A stretch of 6,634 bases of DNA from an uncultured Alphaproteobacteria bacterium (GTDB lineage Bacteria; Pseudomonadota; Alphaproteobacteria; Sneathiellales; Sneathiellaceae). Positions 5,220 to 6,634 of this stretch are shown piece by piece (the first letter of the stretch is position 1; each line of letters begins with the position of its first letter). The translations under genes were made by a program, and so were the position numbers. Below the pieces are notes generated by a model that made no database searches, was not told the DNA's origin, and saw only the letters and a program-made list of their open reading frames with translations. The DNA lies in contig CALEMG010000577.1 in the NCBI GenBank assembly GCA_937910835.1, positions 1 to 6,634 of the forward strand, given 5' to 3'.

Positions 5220-6478
5220 TCAAGCTCAAAAAAATGGCGGCAACGCCTGGCAATCAGAAAAGTTCCTCAAGAACCTGACAAAGCGCAAAAGGGCGGAGCG
5301 CCGGTTTCGTCTGACGGGTCTGCTCGCAATCATAACGGCGCTGACGCTGCTTGCCATTCTGCTGTTCAGCATTGTCAGTAAGGGGTATACCGCCTTTGTG
5401 CAGACATTTGTCACGCTGGACATCACCTTCGCGGAATCGGTTATCGATCCGAACGGAACACGGGATCCGGTGGAGTTACGCACCGCGAATTATACCAAGC
5501 TGGTACAGAATTCCCTGCGTGAAAAATTCCCCGATGTGACGGGTCGGCGCGATCTCCGACGGTTATTCAGCCTTGTCAGCGGCGATGCGGATATCAAGCT
5601 TCGTGAAATGGTCGAGAATGACCCGGAGCTGATCGGCAAGACGATTCCTGTTTCGCTCCTTGCCGGGGATGATGTCGATATGGTCAACAAGGGTTATATC
5701 GACCGGAACCTGGTGGAAGATGATCGACGTGTGAAAGATAAGGAGTTGGCTTGGCTCGACGTGCTGGAAGCGGACGGCGATATCGCAATTCGTTTCAATA
5801 CGGGCTTCTTTACCAACGGTGATAGTCGGGAGCCGGAGAAGGCGGGTATTGCCGGCGCTATGGTCGGGTCCTTTTATACGCTTATTATCACCATGGTGAT
5901 TGCCTTTCCCATCGGTGTGATGACAGCGATTTATCTGGAAGAATTTGCGGCCAAGAACAAGCTCACTGACCTGATTGAGGTAAATATCAACAATCTGGCG
6001 GCGGTTCCCTCGATCGTGTTCGGTCTTCTCGGCACCGCTGGTCGGCGGTTTGACGCTCGCCCTGATGACATTGCCGACAATTATCATTGCGGCCCGTGCC
6101 GCCATCCGCGCCGTACCGGACAGCATTCGCCAAGCGGCCCTTGGCCTCGGTGCGTCAAATCAACAGGCGGCGTTCCACCATATCCTGCCGCTGTCCATGC
6201 CGGGCATCCTGACAGGAACGATTATCGGCCTGTCGCAAGCACTCGGTGAGACGGCGCCGCTCCTGATGATCGGGATGGTCGCCTTCATCGCCGATATCCC
6301 GGGCGGGTTTGGCGATCCGGCAACCGTTATGCCGGTGCAGATTTTCCTCTGGGCGGATAGCCCGGAGCGAGCCTTTGTTGAAAAAACATCCGGCGCGATC
6401 ATGGTATTGCTCGGGTTCCTAGTCATTATGAACGCTTTTGCGATTTTCCTTCGCAAGAAGTTCGAACGTCGCTGGTAG
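5212..6478 (+). pseudogene. pstA: PstA, phosphate ABC transporter permease, interrupted by an internal deletion/frameshift
   Basis: PstA is the second channel subunit of the Pst transporter. The first part (codons 1 to about 274, 5212-6033) gives a Lys/Arg-rich N-terminus, a transmembrane helix (about 34-57), a long extracytoplasmic insert (about 60-210, usual in alphaproteobacterial PstA), helix 'SFYTLIITMVIAFPIGVMTAIYL' in two halves (220-242), and 'NINNLAAVPSIVFGLLG' (258-274). The reading then leaves the family: this frame runs on as unrelated sequence to a TGA at 6247-6249. The family resumes in the +1 frame from 6029 with 'SAPLVGG', 'LTLALMTLPTIIIAARAAI', the EAA loop 'DSIRQAALGLGAS' and 'LSQALGETAPLLMIGM', ending at TAG 6476-6478. 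The segment normally linking the two is absent, so a simple one-base error does not explain it. An intact gene would encode about 435 residues. The start overlaps pstC by eight bases (ATGACTGA). A naive call would be a 345-residue protein ending at 6249. Confidence 0.85.
6029..6033 (+). other. Deletion junction in pstA (TCGGC)
   Basis: TCGGC is shared by the end of the left frame (..CTT CTC GGC, Leu-Leu-Gly) and the start of the right frame (TCG GCA CCG, Ser-Ala-Pro). If the parent gene had TCGGC at both ends of the missing segment, a deletion between the copies would leave exactly this. The lost length must be 2 modulo 3; 12 missing residues would give 41 bp, which fits. The parent sequence is inferred from memory of the family, not seen. 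Confidence 0.55.
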
Positions 6479-6483
6479 AAGGA
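6479..6483 (+). promoter_or_regulatory. Ribosome binding site deciding the pstB start
   Basis: AAGGA lies seven bases before GTG 6491-6493 but only one base before the in-frame ATG 6485-6487. Spacing favours the GTG. It directly follows the pstA stop codon (6476-6478), so re-initiation by ribosomes leaving pstA could contribute. Confidence 0.5.
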
Positions 6484-6490
6484 AATGAAC

Positions 6491-6634
6491 GTGCAAATCC
6501 AAGCAGAAGAGAATGTCGAAAGCCGCTCCAGTGCGGAGCATGGGGTGATCATCTCAACGCGGGACGTCAATGTGTATTATGGCGATAATCACGCCCTGCA
6601 TGGCGTCTCACTGGATATCAACAAGCATCAGGTG
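6491..6634 (+). CDS. pstB: PstB, phosphate ABC transporter ATPase, partial (N-terminus; runs off the right edge)
   Basis: PstB hydrolyses ATP on the cytoplasmic side to drive phosphate import. Only about 48 codons are visible: a short variable N-terminus rich in Glu and Ser, then 'ISTRDVNVYYGDNHALHGVSLDI', the characteristic opening of PstB ('v.v.YG...AL..vsl.i'). Walker A would follow beyond the edge, so catalytic motifs cannot be checked. The position straight after pstA supports the assignment. I chose the GTG at 6491 because AAGGA at 6479-6483 is seven bases away; an in-frame ATG at 6485 would add two residues but is only one base from that site. No promoter is seen in the short gap, so it is co-transcribed with pstSCA. 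Confidence 0.9.
   Translation, partial: MQIQAEENVESRSSAEHGVIISTRDVNVYYGDNHALHGVSLDINKHQV

Noticed and set aside
6022..6052. Programmed ribosomal frameshift in pstA
   Set aside because: No slippery run is present and residues of a conserved membrane segment appear to be missing, which a frameshift would not restore.
5563..6126. 187-residue open frame antisense to pstA
   Set aside because: A shadow of the pstA codons, without recognisable motifs.
6050..6478. Separate small gene starting at TTG 6050
   Set aside because: Its sequence is the C-terminal part of PstA and the family match begins upstream at 6029, so it is the second half of the broken pstA, not an independent gene.

Overview
The window reads as chromosomal DNA of a moderate-GC alphaproteobacterium. 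The evidence is the long PstC and PstA variants with large N-terminal insertions, a short two-helix PhoR, a GTG-started PstS of the SphX/alphaproteobacterial type, and the order phoR-pstS-pstC-pstA-pstB. The order or genus cannot be fixed from this sequence alone. No IS element, CRISPR array, tRNA or rRNA was seen.

Layout. A partial minus-strand gene of unknown function runs off the left edge (1-334). It is separated by a 195-bp divergent intergenic region from a plus-strand Sir2-family NAD-dependent protein deacetylase (530-1276). A PhoB-type box overlaps the last codons of the sir2 gene and precedes phoR (1345-2721), the sensor kinase of the phosphate-starvation response. A 130-bp gap follows, holding a hairpin, four 11-bp-spaced Pho half-sites and an inverted pair of the same half-site. 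Then come pstS (2852-3892), pstC (3978-5219), pstA (5212-6478, broken by a frameshift) and the first 48 or 50 codons of pstB (running off the right edge).

How the genes work together. PstS binds phosphate in the periplasm, PstC and PstA form the membrane channel, and PstB is the ATPase. In this family the Pst transporter, with PhoU, also holds PhoR inactive when phosphate is plentiful. PhoR activates PhoB under starvation, and PhoB would bind the two Pho-box regions seen here. This gives positive feedback on both phoR and pstS. phoU and phoB are not in the window; downstream of pstB is a common place for them in related operons (inference).

Main anomaly. pstA is read in one frame up to the conserved 'SIVFGLLG' segment and then continues in the +1 frame with 'SAPLVGG'. 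The segment normally between these appears to be missing, and the junction is a 5-bp TCGGC. This fits a short-repeat deletion of a length equal to 2 modulo 3 (about 41 bp if the usual 12 residues are lost). If real, the strain lacks a working Pst permease and would be expected to express the Pho regulon constitutively. A sequencing or assembly error remains possible.
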